From positions 142,744 through 206,743 of the forward strand of contig SJPJ01000002.1 in the NCBI GenBank assembly GCA_007859835.1: a DNA stretch of 64,000 nucleotides. Direction: 5' to 3'. The stretch's first letter is position 1. Every line of letters begins with the position of its first letter. The notes under the pieces were generated by a model. That model saw only the letters and a program-made list of their open reading frames with translations, made no database searches and was not told the origin of the DNA. The translations under genes were made by a program, and so were the position numbers. The DNA comes from Novipirellula herctigrandis. Its GTDB lineage: Bacteria > Planctomycetota > Planctomycetia > Pirellulales > Pirellulaceae. Shown one piece after another: positions 23,948-33,485 of the stretch.

Positions 23948-26900
23948 TCATTCACGGCCGTCTGCGTCGTTTTTCCCGGACTTGCTGGGTCCATCTTCGT
24001 CCGAACAGGCGGGCAGTGCATTCACAAAACTCTCTTTGCCGAGCATATCGATGCGCGGATTCTGTTTCAGTCGTTCGCTTCCAACATGAATCGCTTTTAG
24101 GCTTTTCTGATAGTCGGGATCCGCCTTGTCAGCAAACACGGGCGATCCGTCCTGGTTCTTACAAAGACCGGCACCGCCGGATGCTTCCGATAGCGGGGCT
24201 TGCAACAACAAACTGTGCGACGGATGGGTCAGGTTGATTCGGAACTCGGGGCCCAACTTGTTAACTAAACCCCATTTGACCCCGAATCCATGAGAGGTCA
24301 ACGCTTTGTCACCCCACACATCGCTATAAACCTTCATGCGTTTGGGAATCAACCATGATTGGTTCAACGCATCGCGTTCATGACAGTCGGCACAGCGCCG
24401 ATCAAACACTTCTTGCAGGTCACCGGTTGCCCAGGTTGTGTTTGGATTTTCGGTTTCCCAGGCATCTCGCATTCCTAAGCCGCGTGGCCGGTCGTCGACC
24501 AGATTGGAATCATAGGTCGCATAGTAGGGGACGTTGGCGTCGATCCAACAATACACGCGAAAACGATCCGACCAACTGACCTCGGAACCGCAATGTTCTT
24601 TGGACAAATACTGGTCGATTTTGCTAACTTTTGCACCGACTGTGTTGGGAGTTCCCTCATCGTGATCGAGCGAAAATACCGAAAGGTGATCAACGATATC
24701 ACGATCAACCAGATGCTCGTAGGATTGGCTAAAGAAACGTGTCTTGTCATCCGTCATGTCAACACTCGCGTCTGGCAATGAACCGCTGTGGCATTCCACA
24801 CAGTGTTTATCCCAAACCGGCTGAACCACGGTCAGATAATCGATCAAGCCCTGTGTACCCCAGTCCTGTTTTTCAGGAGTCACCGGTGCCTTCTTAAGCG
24901 CCATAGGCAGTCCCTGCATCGGTGGAGCCGCACCGAAACCATGCTCACGCTGCTCATGGCATCCAATACAGCTAATGCTTTCACCTGGCATCACATGAAT
25001 GTCTGCTCCCATTCGCATCAGCGTTTTGCCTTCTCCGTCGAGCACATTGAGCGAAACGCTTCGCATCGCTGGAACCTTGAAACTCGCCGACCCATCGTCT
25101 TCAATTGGAACCAGTCCAACGAGTCGTCGGGCGTGCACGGTGCCACGACCGATAATCGGCGAATGCCCCCAAGCCTCGCCGCCTTGAAGAATGCGACTCT
25201 TCTGCACTTGCTCTATCACGGAAATGAATTTCGCTTCGCCCCGTTTTACATAACGGGAAATGCCTTGGTAGACATCCTGAACCATCATCGTTGCTGTTTG
25301 ATCCGCTCCCGCATCAGAGCGATTCATACTCTCGGGATCTTCGTAGGTCCAATTCAATGGCGAGATTTTATCAGGATATACGGGCGGCTTTTTCTTGGCC
25401 TCGACCGGCATCGCGTTGTAAACCGAAAGCCCATTTGGCGATTCATAGATCACCTTTTCGTTTCCATACGCGTCCAACAAAAGCAGCTTCAGCGGCGCCA
25501 TGGTCGATTCCGGTCGTCGGACCCATTTCTTCGTGGTGTTCGGTAGCGTCCATTCTGGTCGCTGCTTGAATCCTCCATACGAAACCAGGAACTGTTTTTC
25601 GTTCAGCGGATACGGAGTACGGTAACCATCGGGATACATTCGGTCGCCATAAACAGGAAACTCACGCGTGATCCAGCGGTAACCGGTACCTCGCGGTGAT
25701 TCCGGACCTTTGCCATCCCAAAGCAAACCGATCATCCCGGCATGATGATTGTGATGCGGACCAAAAACCGCCAAGATCTCTGGGCGATCCGGGATCGGAT
25801 GCGCCCACCAAAAGCCACCTGGATCTTCGATCGTGTTACCGAAAACAAGTTGAAACCCGGTCCCGTCGGGATTGACGGTCCAAAGCGCGTGTCGCGCAAA
25901 CACGTTTTTCTCGATGCCATAATCCCAACGAGTGAACATGATGCGTCCATCATTGGTCACGCGAGGCGAATGGTCACTATCGATGTTGGCTGAGATCAAC
26001 CGCACGTCCGATCCATTTCGGTTCATCGTAAACAGTAGCCCTGCGTACTGTGTCTGACATCCGACGAAGCTCTGTTTGCGCGTTGAGATAAACGCGATAC
26101 GACCATTTGGTAGTTCCACCGGGCTAATGTCAGCGGTATCGCCAGTCGTGATTTGTTTGAACCCGTTACCATCAATGCCGATTTCATAGATATTCCACGC
26201 ATAATCCATTGCCTCATTCTTCGCGGAGAAGAAAATGGTTTCCCCATCAAAGGAAAGGCTCATGTCATAGATGCGCATCTTTGGATCCGAGTAAATCACC
26301 GTTGGCTCAGCATCAGGTTTCGATGGATCGAGCAAACAAATTGCCGAAGGCAATGACCCCTTGGTTCGATAAGGAGCAATCGCATTTTGATCGTGCAGCG
26401 GCTTGGTAATGAACACGAGTGGCGGCAACGCTTTCACTTCGGTTTCCAACGCTGCCTTCACTTTGTCAGCCTGAGCCTTGACGTTCGCTGGTGTTCCTTC
26501 TGCCAAAACTTGACGGGTGGCTCGCTCCAACGCTACCAGCGTTCGGTCATACGCAGCCGCAGTCGGAGTTGCTGAATATGATGCCAACGATTCTTCAATT
26601 TCAAATCGCTCAGGCGAATACATCGGAATCGGTTCAGCCTTGAATTTGAATCGGTTTAGATACTGCTCGGGCGTCAATTTCTCGACGGTATGAATATCGA
26701 CATAGAACGGATCGGTGACATCGTGCATACCGTCGATGGCAAACGCAAATCCGTGTTCTGCCCAACGACTCACGTTTTTAACAAGCAATTGATTGATTCC
26801 CTTTTTCAAGGCAACCTTGTGGCGCATTGGACCTTGGTATCGACTTTGGCCCGTTAGCTTGTTGTGCCGGAAGACGGCTTCACCATTGATCCAAACCTTG

Positions 26901-27295
26901 AAAAAATCCTGCACGCGAAAATACATCGAAACCGTTTGATCGCAGTCAGACTCAATCGTGCGATACAAATAGACCGCTTCCATACGCGACGGTGCTGGGC
27001 CGCGAGGCAGAAGATTGTAGAAGCCATCTGCATAGTCTTGTCGAACTTTCCATCTCCGTTCCAAGTCAAGGTAACCCGGGAACTCCTTCATCAAGTAAGT
27101 TCTGGAGATGTCAATGTCGTTAGCGAGGGCATCCTTTTCGACCTCAAATTCATAGGCCAATGTTCGATCGAGGTTTCCGAACTCTTCGTCTTTGAACGGG
27201 CCAATGACGTGCCAATCACCCAGTTCAAGCTCGGCTGCATACGATGTTCCGAACATCGACAGCAAAACAAATCCAACGATCCACTGCATTTTCAT
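23948..27295 (-). CDS. Secreted triheme protein with hydrazine synthase alpha-like / PD40 propeller region
   Basis: 1115 aa with a signal peptide (about 1-20). N-terminal part (20-190) is a jelly-roll-like domain (VYLYRTIESDCDQTVSMYF). The middle (about 310-620) is a beta-propeller with PD40/TolB-like blades (RIYDMSLSFDGETIFFSA, ADISPVELPNGRIAFIST, DHSPRVTNDGRIMFTRWDYG). The C-terminal third has three c-type heme sites: Cys776-x-x-Cys779-His780 (CIGCH), Cys832 (CVECH), Cys968 (CADCH). This layout is what NCBI names 'HZS alpha domain' proteins in non-anammox Planctomycetes. True hydrazine synthase needs beta and gamma subunits, which are not here, so hydrazine formation is not claimed. Probable role: periplasmic electron transfer or oxidation of an unknown substrate. 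Stands alone. Confidence 0.8.
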   Translation of the reverse strand: MKMQWIVGFVLLSMFGTSYAAELELGDWHVIGPFKDEEFGNLDRTLAYEFEVEKDALANDIDISRTYLMKEFPGYLDLERRWKVRQDYADGFYNLLPRGPAPSRMEAVYLYRTIESDCDQTVSMYFRVQDFFKVWINGEAVFRHNKLTGQSRYQGPMRHKVALKKGINQLLVKNVSRWAEHGFAFAIDGMHDVTDPFYVDIHTVEKLTPEQYLNRFKFKAEPIPMYSPERFEIEESLASYSATPTAAAYDRTLVALERATRQVLAEGTPANVKAQADKVKAALETEVKALPPLVFITKPLHDQNAIAPYRTKGSLPSAICLLDPSKPDAEPTVIYSDPKMRIYDMSLSFDGETIFFSAKNEAMDYAWNIYEIGIDGNGFKQITTGDTADISPVELPNGRIAFISTRKQSFVGCQTQYAGLLFTMNRNGSDVRLISANIDSDHSPRVTNDGRIMFTRWDYGIEKNVFARHALWTVNPDGTGFQLVFGNTIEDPGGFWWAHPIPDRPEILAVFGPHHNHHAGMIGLLWDGKGPESPRGTGYRWITREFPVYGDRMYPDGYRTPYPLNEKQFLVSYGGFKQRPEWTLPNTTKKWVRRPESTMAPLKLLLLDAYGNEKVIYESPNGLSVYNAMPVEAKKKPPVYPDKISPLNWTYEDPESMNRSDAGADQTATMMVQDVYQGISRYVKRGEAKFISVIEQVQKSRILQGGEAWGHSPIIGRGTVHARRLVGLVPIEDDGSASFKVPAMRSVSLNVLDGEGKTLMRMGADIHVMPGESISCIGCHEQREHGFGAAPPMQGLPMALKKAPVTPEKQDWGTQGLIDYLTVVQPVWDKHCVECHSGSLPDASVDMTDDKTRFFSQSYEHLVDRDIVDHLSVFSLDHDEGTPNTVGAKVSKIDQYLSKEHCGSEVSWSDRFRVYCWIDANVPYYATYDSNLVDDRPRGLGMRDAWETENPNTTWATGDLQEVFDRRCADCHERDALNQSWLIPKRMKVYSDVWGDKALTSHGFGVKWGLVNKLGPEFRINLTHPSHSLLLQAPLSEASGGAGLCKNQDGSPVFADKADPDYQKSLKAIHVGSERLKQNPRIDMLGKESFVNALPACSDEDGPSKSGKNDADGRE

Positions 27296-27522
27296 ATTTG
27301 GTCCTCAAAAAAGCCTTTAGCGAGATTATTCGCGGGCAGTTCCAATTCAAACGTAGCGTGTAAAACGCAAACGTAGTGCCTACAGTATCTCAATCTGCGA
27401 CGTAGGTGGGGACCGTAGATGACATTTTTCTCTGAGCGAGTGGTGCGACCCGCAAGGTGTCGTCCGCGACACTACACGGAACGATAGCGGACGTCAAAAG
27501 TTGGTACATAAATAGCGGATTG
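27296..27522. other. Short intergenic region
   Basis: Upstream region of the triheme protein gene. No ORF or RNA feature stands out; a promoter for the minus-strand gene should be here but could not be assigned. Confidence 0.3.
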
Positions 27523-27720
27523 CAACATCGCCTCCATGAAGAAGCCGTTCAAGCTTTTGTGGCGACCTCGGCCTATGCAGATACTTAACTTAGACGCGTG
27601 ATCGACGTCTTGGAAAAGAATCCTTACAAGGACAACACAATCGTGGTGTTCTTGACAGATCATGGTTTTCATTTGGGCGAGAAACACAACTGGCAATGGG
27701 CGACCCTTTGTGAAAGCGTC
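27523..27720 (+). pseudogene. Sulfatase gene remnant
   Basis: One frame reads LHEEAVQAFVATSAYADT, a TAA stop at 27586-27588, then [20 protein letters not shown] and [20 protein letters not shown]. This is the middle of an iduronate/choline-type sulfatase (YxADxxxGRVLDALE..[14 protein letters not shown]), without the formylglycine region or the C-terminal part. It is a decayed fragment lying beside the IS element; a GTG-started 60-codon frame here is not a gene in its own right. Confidence 0.75.
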
Positions 27721-27821
27721 ACCGGTTTGTGGGTTGAGCGAGGATCAACGAGTGAAGGACGAATCGTCGGTTTGTGGTGACTGTTGACCTGATGATCGGC
27801 TAACAGGACAATTGCCGATGG

Positions 27822-29671
27822 ACTAGTCCTCAATCAAGCGACTGCTAAGTCGCGAATATTTTATAAAACTCGAAAACCCTTGGCGTTTTACGCGTCTATT
27901 GGAGGTTACTAAGACTTCAATCCACGCACGCTACAAGGGGTTTCGAGTGAACATCAGGGTACGTCAACAACTGCGAAAACGCAAACGGAGATTATTACGC
28001 AGAATTTCAGTCCAGCATGGAGCGTGGAAATCGCCCATGATTCGTCCTTCCACCACGAAACTCGAACTCGCCGAGAAACAGCAGGCGGTCTCCTGCGGCG
28101 GTATCGCAGTGATCCTCGAACTGATCAAGAAGCTTGGTCTGCGGAAGGAACTCAATCGTTCGGCAAAGGTATTCAAGCTCCACCTGCCCTACGACGAAAC
28201 TGACCACATTCTCAACATTGCCCTGAACCTGCTCGCCGGTGGAACGTGCTTGGATCACATCGAACAACGACGCAACGACGAAGCCTATCTCGATGCACTC
28301 GGTGCGGAGCGCATACCCGACCCGACTACTGCTGGAGATTTCTGCCGGAGATTCAGTCACCTCAAGCTGCTCATGGTCATGCAGGCAGTCAATCGCGTTC
28401 GGCAAACCGTTTGGAAGCAGCAAGAGGACAGCTTTCTCGATTGCGCCACGATCGAAGCAGACGGAACGATGGTGGAAACAAGCGGTGAAAAGAAATCCGG
28501 CATCGGCATCAACTACAAAGGCCAATGGGGCTACCATCCGCTGGTCGTCACGCTCGCGGAAACTCAGGAGCTGCTTTACCTGCACAATCGTAGCGGCAAT
28601 CGTACCAGCGAGGAAGACTCCGCATTTTTCTATGACTTGGCGATCCAACAATGCACACAGGCGGGCTTTCGAAAGATCGTTCTTCGTGGCGATACGGCCT
28701 TCTCGTCGACGGAGCACTTGGATCGCTGGGACAACTCAGGTGTGAAGTTCATTCTTGGCTATTCCGCTCATCGGAACCTCTGCCGCATCGCTGATTCGCT
28801 TGCAAAAACCGCATGGAAACGGCTTGACCGTTCGAGGCGAAGCACGCCGGACAAGGCAGAGCGTGCCTGCCGTCCGAACGAGAGAGAACGAATCGTCCAG
28901 ACCAATGGCTACAAGAATCAACGACTTACCGGAGAGAGTTACGCTGAATTCGAGTATTGTCCCACCGCATGCGAGAAGACTTATCGAATGATCGTTGTTC
29001 GCAAAGACATTGATGTAACCAGTGGGCAACAGCTACTGTTCTCCGAAGAGCGATACTTCTTTTATATCACCAATGAAACAGCAGGAACTTTGCCAGCGAG
29101 GGAAGTGATTCGCGGCAGCAACCAGCGTTGCGACCAAGAAAACACGATCAGCCAATTGAAAGCCTGTGGAGCCTTGACCGCTCCGCTGGATAACCTTGAA
29201 AGCAACATGGCGTACATGCTGTTCGCCTCCTTGGCTTGGACGTTGAAGATTTGGAGCGGGTTGCTGGTTCAAGTCAAGGGCAACGAAAGTCAGAAACGTG
29301 TTCGCCGGGAAGCTCGCAACCGAATTATTCGGATGGAATTCTGGACGTATTTGAATTCGCTGATCCTTCTTCCCGCTCAAATCATCCGTTCGTCACGGCA
29401 GCGCGTCTTCCGGTTGTTAACCTATCGCCCTACGGTGGACCTACTGATGACCCTACACGATCACATCCGCAAGCCACTGCGATGTTGACGACTCAGCACC
29501 AACGAAGCCGAGGTCTGGACGTCTCGGTACCGCTCAAACGCCTAACTCAAAGAACACGAGCCATGCGAAGATCAAGATCGAAAATCAAAAAGCCTGGCCA
29601 CCGGTCTGCTCGCATCGCACAAGCGAAAAACCCGAAAACGTCACGCGTGGATCGCTTGATTGAGGACTAGT
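27822..29671 (+). mobile_element. IS1380-family insertion sequence (first copy)
   Basis: Ends are CCTCAATCAAGCGA (27828-27841) and its reverse complement TCGCTTGATTGAGG (29652-29665), each flanked outside by ACTAGT (27822-27827 and 29666-29671). Because ACTAGT is its own reverse complement, it can be either a 6-bp target duplication or an extension of a 20-bp terminal repeat. IS1380 elements normally begin with CC, which favours a 1838-bp element at 27828-29665. It holds one transposase gene. Inserted beside a sulfatase remnant. Confidence 0.85.
27947..29488 (+). CDS. IS1380-family DDE transposase
   Basis: 513 aa if started at the GTG at 27947; a TTG at 27899 and an ATG at 28037 (483 aa) are alternatives. 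The basic N-terminal segment (RVRQQLRKRKRRLLRR) is typical of planctomycete members and argues against the ATG at 28037. RNase H-like transposase: first catalytic Asp in TIEADGTMVE, second in IVLRGDTAFSSTEHLD, then a Glu-containing helix with RGSNQRCDQENTISQLK. It cuts and pastes its own element. The frame is intact, so it may be active. Confidence 0.9.
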   Translation: MNIRVRQQLRKRKRRLLRRISVQHGAWKSPMIRPSTTKLELAEKQQAVSCGGIAVILELIKKLGLRKELNRSAKVFKLHLPYDETDHILNIALNLLAGGTCLDHIEQRRNDEAYLDALGAERIPDPTTAGDFCRRFSHLKLLMVMQAVNRVRQTVWKQQEDSFLDCATIEADGTMVETSGEKKSGIGINYKGQWGYHPLVVTLAETQELLYLHNRSGNRTSEEDSAFFYDLAIQQCTQAGFRKIVLRGDTAFSSTEHLDRWDNSGVKFILGYSAHRNLCRIADSLAKTAWKRLDRSRRSTPDKAERACRPNERERIVQTNGYKNQRLTGESYAEFEYCPTACEKTYRMIVVRKDIDVTSGQQLLFSEERYFFYITNETAGTLPAREVIRGSNQRCDQENTISQLKACGALTAPLDNLESNMAYMLFASLAWTLKIWSGLLVQVKGNESQKRVRREARNRIIRMEFWTYLNSLILLPAQIIRSSRQRVFRLLTYRPTVDLLMTLHDHIRKPLRC

Positions 29672-30021
29672 GCAATCGTTTTAGCGATGACGCCGATGAC
29701 GACTCGCATGGCATCATCAACTTGGAAAGCCTCATGTATCTCCGAACCCTCTGCTTGACCGCGTTTCGATATTCATTGCCGCGATTTGAGTCTGGACTTC
29801 GATGATGTCTGGATGATGGAACCCGAACACTGGCTTTCACCGGAACACTACTTCCACAGGATGGTGATTGCTGGCCGACGCAAACCATTGGAACAACAAG
29901 CTTTCGAAGACTTGCTTCGCAACGCCCACAGGAAATCCGACTGAACAGAAACACCCACTGATCGACTGGATCATGACATTGTGCCACAACACCTCGCCCC
30001 GACAGTATCAGAAACTTATTT
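29672..30021. other. Region right of the first IS with decayed coding traces
   Basis: Two frames look like former coding sequence: one reads SDDADDDSHGIINLESLMYL, the other is an intact 43-codon frame (29813-29944). No family can be named, and no complete gene fits. Confidence 0.3.
29813..29944 (+). CDS. Hypothetical 43-aa frame, possibly a gene remnant
   Basis: Starts MMEPEHWLSPEHYFHRM and ends HRKSD. The composition is protein-like, and the frame is open for about 50 bases before its ATG, suggesting the tail of a longer lost gene. No ribosome site is visible. Confidence 0.25.
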   Translation: MMEPEHWLSPEHYFHRMVIAGRRKPLEQQAFEDLLRNAHRKSD

Positions 30022-31302
30022 ATGAAAATCAATCAACCAGCTATCATCACGGCGTGTTTTTTTTTAGTCGGCCTGCCTGCGTTAGTACGTAGCGAAGAAT
30101 GGACTCAGTTCCGCGGACCCGATTTTGGTCGGACGTCAGAGACCAACATTGCCAAAACCTGGGATACGGAAGGTATCCAGTGGAAATCGCCACTTCCCGG
30201 CCGCGGGGCGTCTAGCCCTGTTGTCTTTGGCGACCATGTCTACATTACCGCATTTACCGGCTACGCGATCGACAAGCACAATCCAGGTGACCCAACTCAG
30301 CTTGTGCGACATCTTCTCTGCCTCGATGTGAACACCGGTAAAATGCTCTGGCAGAAGTCGGTCGCAGACGATTCGGTCAAGGATCCTTTTTCGACCTGGG
30401 GAACGGCGAAGGCCGGGTACGCTTCAAGTTCTGCTGCGGTTGACGCATCGGGCGTCTATGTGTTGTTCGGTGCGACTGGCGTCCTGGCATTCAGCCATGA
30501 CGGTGAAGAACGGTGGCGCACGTTGTGTGGCAACGATACCCACGAGTATCCCGCAGGGACCTCGCCTGTCCTGTACAAAGATTATGTGATCGTTAACGCC
30601 AGCTACGAGTGTGGTGACCTGATTGCGTTGCGAAAGTCCGACGGGTCCGAAGTTTGGCGACAGAAAGACGTCACTCAATCATGGAATACGCCGATCGTCT
30701 ATCAAAGTGTAAATGGAAAAGACGAGTTGGCTGTGTCCGCCGTTGACGAAATCCGCGCGATCGACCCGCTGACCGGAAACGGGCGCTGGACTTGCGACGG
30801 ATTCGACGAATACGTTTGCCCGAGTTTGATCGCCCAGGACGGTGTTCTATACGCGATCGGCGGACGCAAAGGCGAGGCGTTGGCAGTTCGCTCGGGCGGC
30901 AACGGCGATGTCACCGATTCGCACAGATTGTGGGAGATCAAAGAAGGTGCGAACGTCTCATCACCGGTGTATCATGACGGTTACCTTTTCTGGGCAAAGG
31001 ATAAAGGCAGTATCCTCTATTGTGTTCATGCTGAAACAGGTGAGGTCGCTTATGAGCAACGACTTCGGCCGTCCTGCGACGAGATCTATGCTACGCCGCT
31101 TCTGGCCAACGGGCGGCTTTACTACGTTAGCCGGGAAAATGGCATCTTTGTTGTCGATGCTACCCCAGAGTTCAAACTATTGGCTCACACGAAACTTGAT
31201 GGCGACGACTCGTTGTTCGCGGCATCACCTGTCCCACTTCTCGGCGGCGCCGTGCTGCTTCGTAGCGATCACTTTTTGTACCGAATGAAACCAGCGAAAT
31301 GA
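30022..31302 (+). CDS. Secreted PQQ-like beta-propeller protein (BamB-type fold)
   Basis: 426 aa with a signal peptide (about 1-24, ending LVRS). The mature part begins EEWTQFRGPDFGRTSE, the standard opening of planctomycete PQQ-propeller proteins, and has repeated blades: GKMLWQKSV, GEERWRTL, GSEVWRQKD, GNGRWTCDG, GEVAYEQRL. No heme and no PQQ-enzyme catalytic Asp-Glu pair is evident, so this is more likely a binding/scaffold propeller than a quinoprotein enzyme. A run of nine Ts (30058-30066) lies within the signal peptide codons. The gene converges on the giant split gene. Confidence 0.85.
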   Translation: MKINQPAIITACFFLVGLPALVRSEEWTQFRGPDFGRTSETNIAKTWDTEGIQWKSPLPGRGASSPVVFGDHVYITAFTGYAIDKHNPGDPTQLVRHLLCLDVNTGKMLWQKSVADDSVKDPFSTWGTAKAGYASSSAAVDASGVYVLFGATGVLAFSHDGEERWRTLCGNDTHEYPAGTSPVLYKDYVIVNASYECGDLIALRKSDGSEVWRQKDVTQSWNTPIVYQSVNGKDELAVSAVDEIRAIDPLTGNGRWTCDGFDEYVCPSLIAQDGVLYAIGGRKGEALAVRSGGNGDVTDSHRLWEIKEGANVSSPVYHDGYLFWAKDKGSILYCVHAETGEVAYEQRLRPSCDEIYATPLLANGRLYYVSRENGIFVVDATPEFKLLAHTKLDGDDSLFAASPVPLLGGAVLLRSDHFLYRMKPAK

Positions 31303-31408
31303 TCCAAGCGTCAAGCCAATAGCAATCATTGAAGTTCGGGCCATTTGCCCGATGCAAAGCTTGGCGTGTGGGTTAGCGGTGCGGCCATTGATCGTTTTTC
31401 GCAAGCGG

Positions 31409-31443
31409 GTTAGCTCCACTCTCATCCGGAAAGAGGAGCTAAC
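31409..31443. terminator. Hairpin between convergent genes
   Basis: GTTAGCTCC (31409-31417) pairs with GGAGCTAAC (31435-31443) across 17 bases, between the stops of the propeller gene and the giant gene. There is no adjacent T-run, though TTTTT lies on the plus strand 14 bases before it. A terminator or 3'-end stabiliser is likely. Confidence 0.45.
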
Positions 31444-31466
31444 ACAGGATCGCTGAACGGTTGGGT

Positions 31467-33485
31467 TCAAGTCAAAGACAAATCATCGAACTGCGTCCAA
31501 AACTCATCGACCGTGGCTTCATCGTCTAGTTCGCCATCGACCATCTCGTCAATGATCACATCGATGTCCGACAGTACTGCCTCGACGGCAGGCACGAAGG
31601 CAGGCACTTCTTGGTCCTCGACTACCGAGTCCATCGGTGCATCAGCAAGGACCTTTTCGTCCTCTGTCCAGACAGCATCCAGCGTGACCGTGGGGAACAG
31701 CAGTTGTTCCGGGGAGCTTTCATTCAACTCATTGATGACGAGCAACGCGTCAAGAGCGGTGACCCGGCTGTCGCGATTGACGTCGTTGGCAAGATCGATG
31801 AGTCGGGTTCCACTTTCCCCAGATGCGTCAGACGGATTGAGCGTGTTGATGATTTTTAATGCATCTAACGGAGTGACTTGGCCGTCAAGATTCGAGTCCA
31901 ATGCTGCGAGGGTTCCAGCAGGTGCTAAACCGATGAAGATTGGGACTGAGAATTCAGATGTGTTTCCATTTAGATCCGTTGCCGTCGCAACCAGCTGATC
32001 ACCTTCGGAGACCAATCCACCAACATCCAACATCGTGATTGAATTGGTGCTATCGGTCGATGTGTAGGTATCACTACCAAGATACACTTGACCTTCACCG
32101 CTTCCGTCGGACTTGAAGAACTCGACGGTTAAGTCGTAGGCGGAACTGGTTGTCGACGAATCAACAAAGTAGTTCAATTCCAAATCGCCCTCAGAGAGCG
32201 TCATTTGAGCCGCCATAACAGGGAAATTCTGCAACTGATTTGGGCCAACATCTGTATCATCGGTGTCGTTGGCGGTGATGCGATCGATACCCAGATTGAT
32301 GCCCAGTCCAGCATTGCTAAAGATCGAATTCCTCTGAATCGCATTGCCTGTGGCGTTCGCTCCTCGCACGTGCACGCCCTGTTGCTGGTTGCCTGAAATC
32401 ACGTTACCTGCTCCGGTCAAGGTGCCACCGATCGTGTTGCCTACGCCGTCATCAATCAGTACACCGCTCCTTAGGTTTCCGATGGCAGTCGTGCCGAAAG
32501 GATCCGTGCCGATATAGTTCCCTTGAACCGAATTTCCGGTGGCACCTATTCCCGATAGGTGTACGCCATAGTGATCGTTGCCTGAAATGACATTGCTTGC
32601 CGCCGGCGTGGTGCCTCCAATCGTGTTGCCGGGAGCATCGCCGACCTTCACACCGCTCCGTGAGTTACCTAGTGCTGCAGTGAATGTGGCGTCCACTCCG
32701 ATTAAATTCCCTTGTACTGAATTCCCAGTCGCACCTGCGCCAAGAATGTACACACCATGATAATCGTTGCCAGAGATTTGATTGCCCGGGCCTACGGCAT
32801 TTTGCGGTGCACCGTTTACCAACACACCATTCAGTGTGTTTCCTAGGTCCTTCTCGCCATGGATATCCGTGCCAATCGCGTTCATTTGAATGAGGTTCCC
32901 CGTGGCGCCGGCTCCTAACAAATACACACCATGTTGGTCGTTACCGGAGATCACGTTACCTGCGCCAACGTCGGTTCCACCAACGGTGTTGTTTGCCGCG
33001 GCATTAATCAATACACCGCTTCTTAAGTTGCCAAGGTCTGCTGTTCCGTTAAGATCCGTGCCGATGAGGTTCCCCTGAACAAGGTTCGCTGTGGCTTCGG
33101 TTCCTAACAGATACACGCCAAATTGATCGTTGCCGGAAATGACATTTCCGGCTCCTACGTCGGTGCCTCCAACCGTATTTCCCACGGCGCCGTTGACAAG
33201 CACGCCGCTCAGAGTGTTACCTAGGTCCAACGCGCCATCGAGATCCGTGCCAATCAAATTCCCTTGAACGAGATTCAATGTGGAGCCGGTTCCTAACAAA
33301 TAAATGCCATGGTGGTCGTTGCCAGAAATCAGGTTGCCCGTTCCGGTCAAAGTACCGCCAATCGTGTTACTTGCCGCGTCACTAATCAGCACGCCGCTTC
33401 TTAAGTTGCCAACGTCTGTGGTGCCATTAAGATCGGTGCCGATGTAGTTCCCTTGAACCGAATTTCCGGTGGCATCGGCTCCTAA
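31467..33485 (-). pseudogene. 3' part of the giant beta-helix/dockerin gene, cut off by IS insertion
   Basis: About 673 codons continuing the gene whose 5' part ends at 35219. The only ATG upstream (33494) lies in the IS terminal repeat, so the fragment has no natural start. It carries about six of the 63-aa beta-helix repeats (GNLIGTDLNGTADLGNLRSG type), a domain rich in beta strands (about 400-520), and a C-terminal dockerin-like pair of EF-hand loops: LDSNLDGQVTPLDALKIINT and DVNRDSRVTALDALLVINEL. The dockerin would anchor the protein to a surface partner. With the insertion removed the frame joins exactly to the 5' part (see findings). Confidence 0.88.

Noticed and set aside
23948-27295. 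Hydrazine synthase and thus an anammox organism
   Set aside because: Only the alpha-like architecture is present; the beta and gamma subunits and anammox partners are absent, and the family is widespread in other Planctomycetes.
27598-27780. 60-aa gene starting at GTG
   Set aside because: It is the in-frame tail of a sulfatase remnant with a stop just upstream, not a separate gene.
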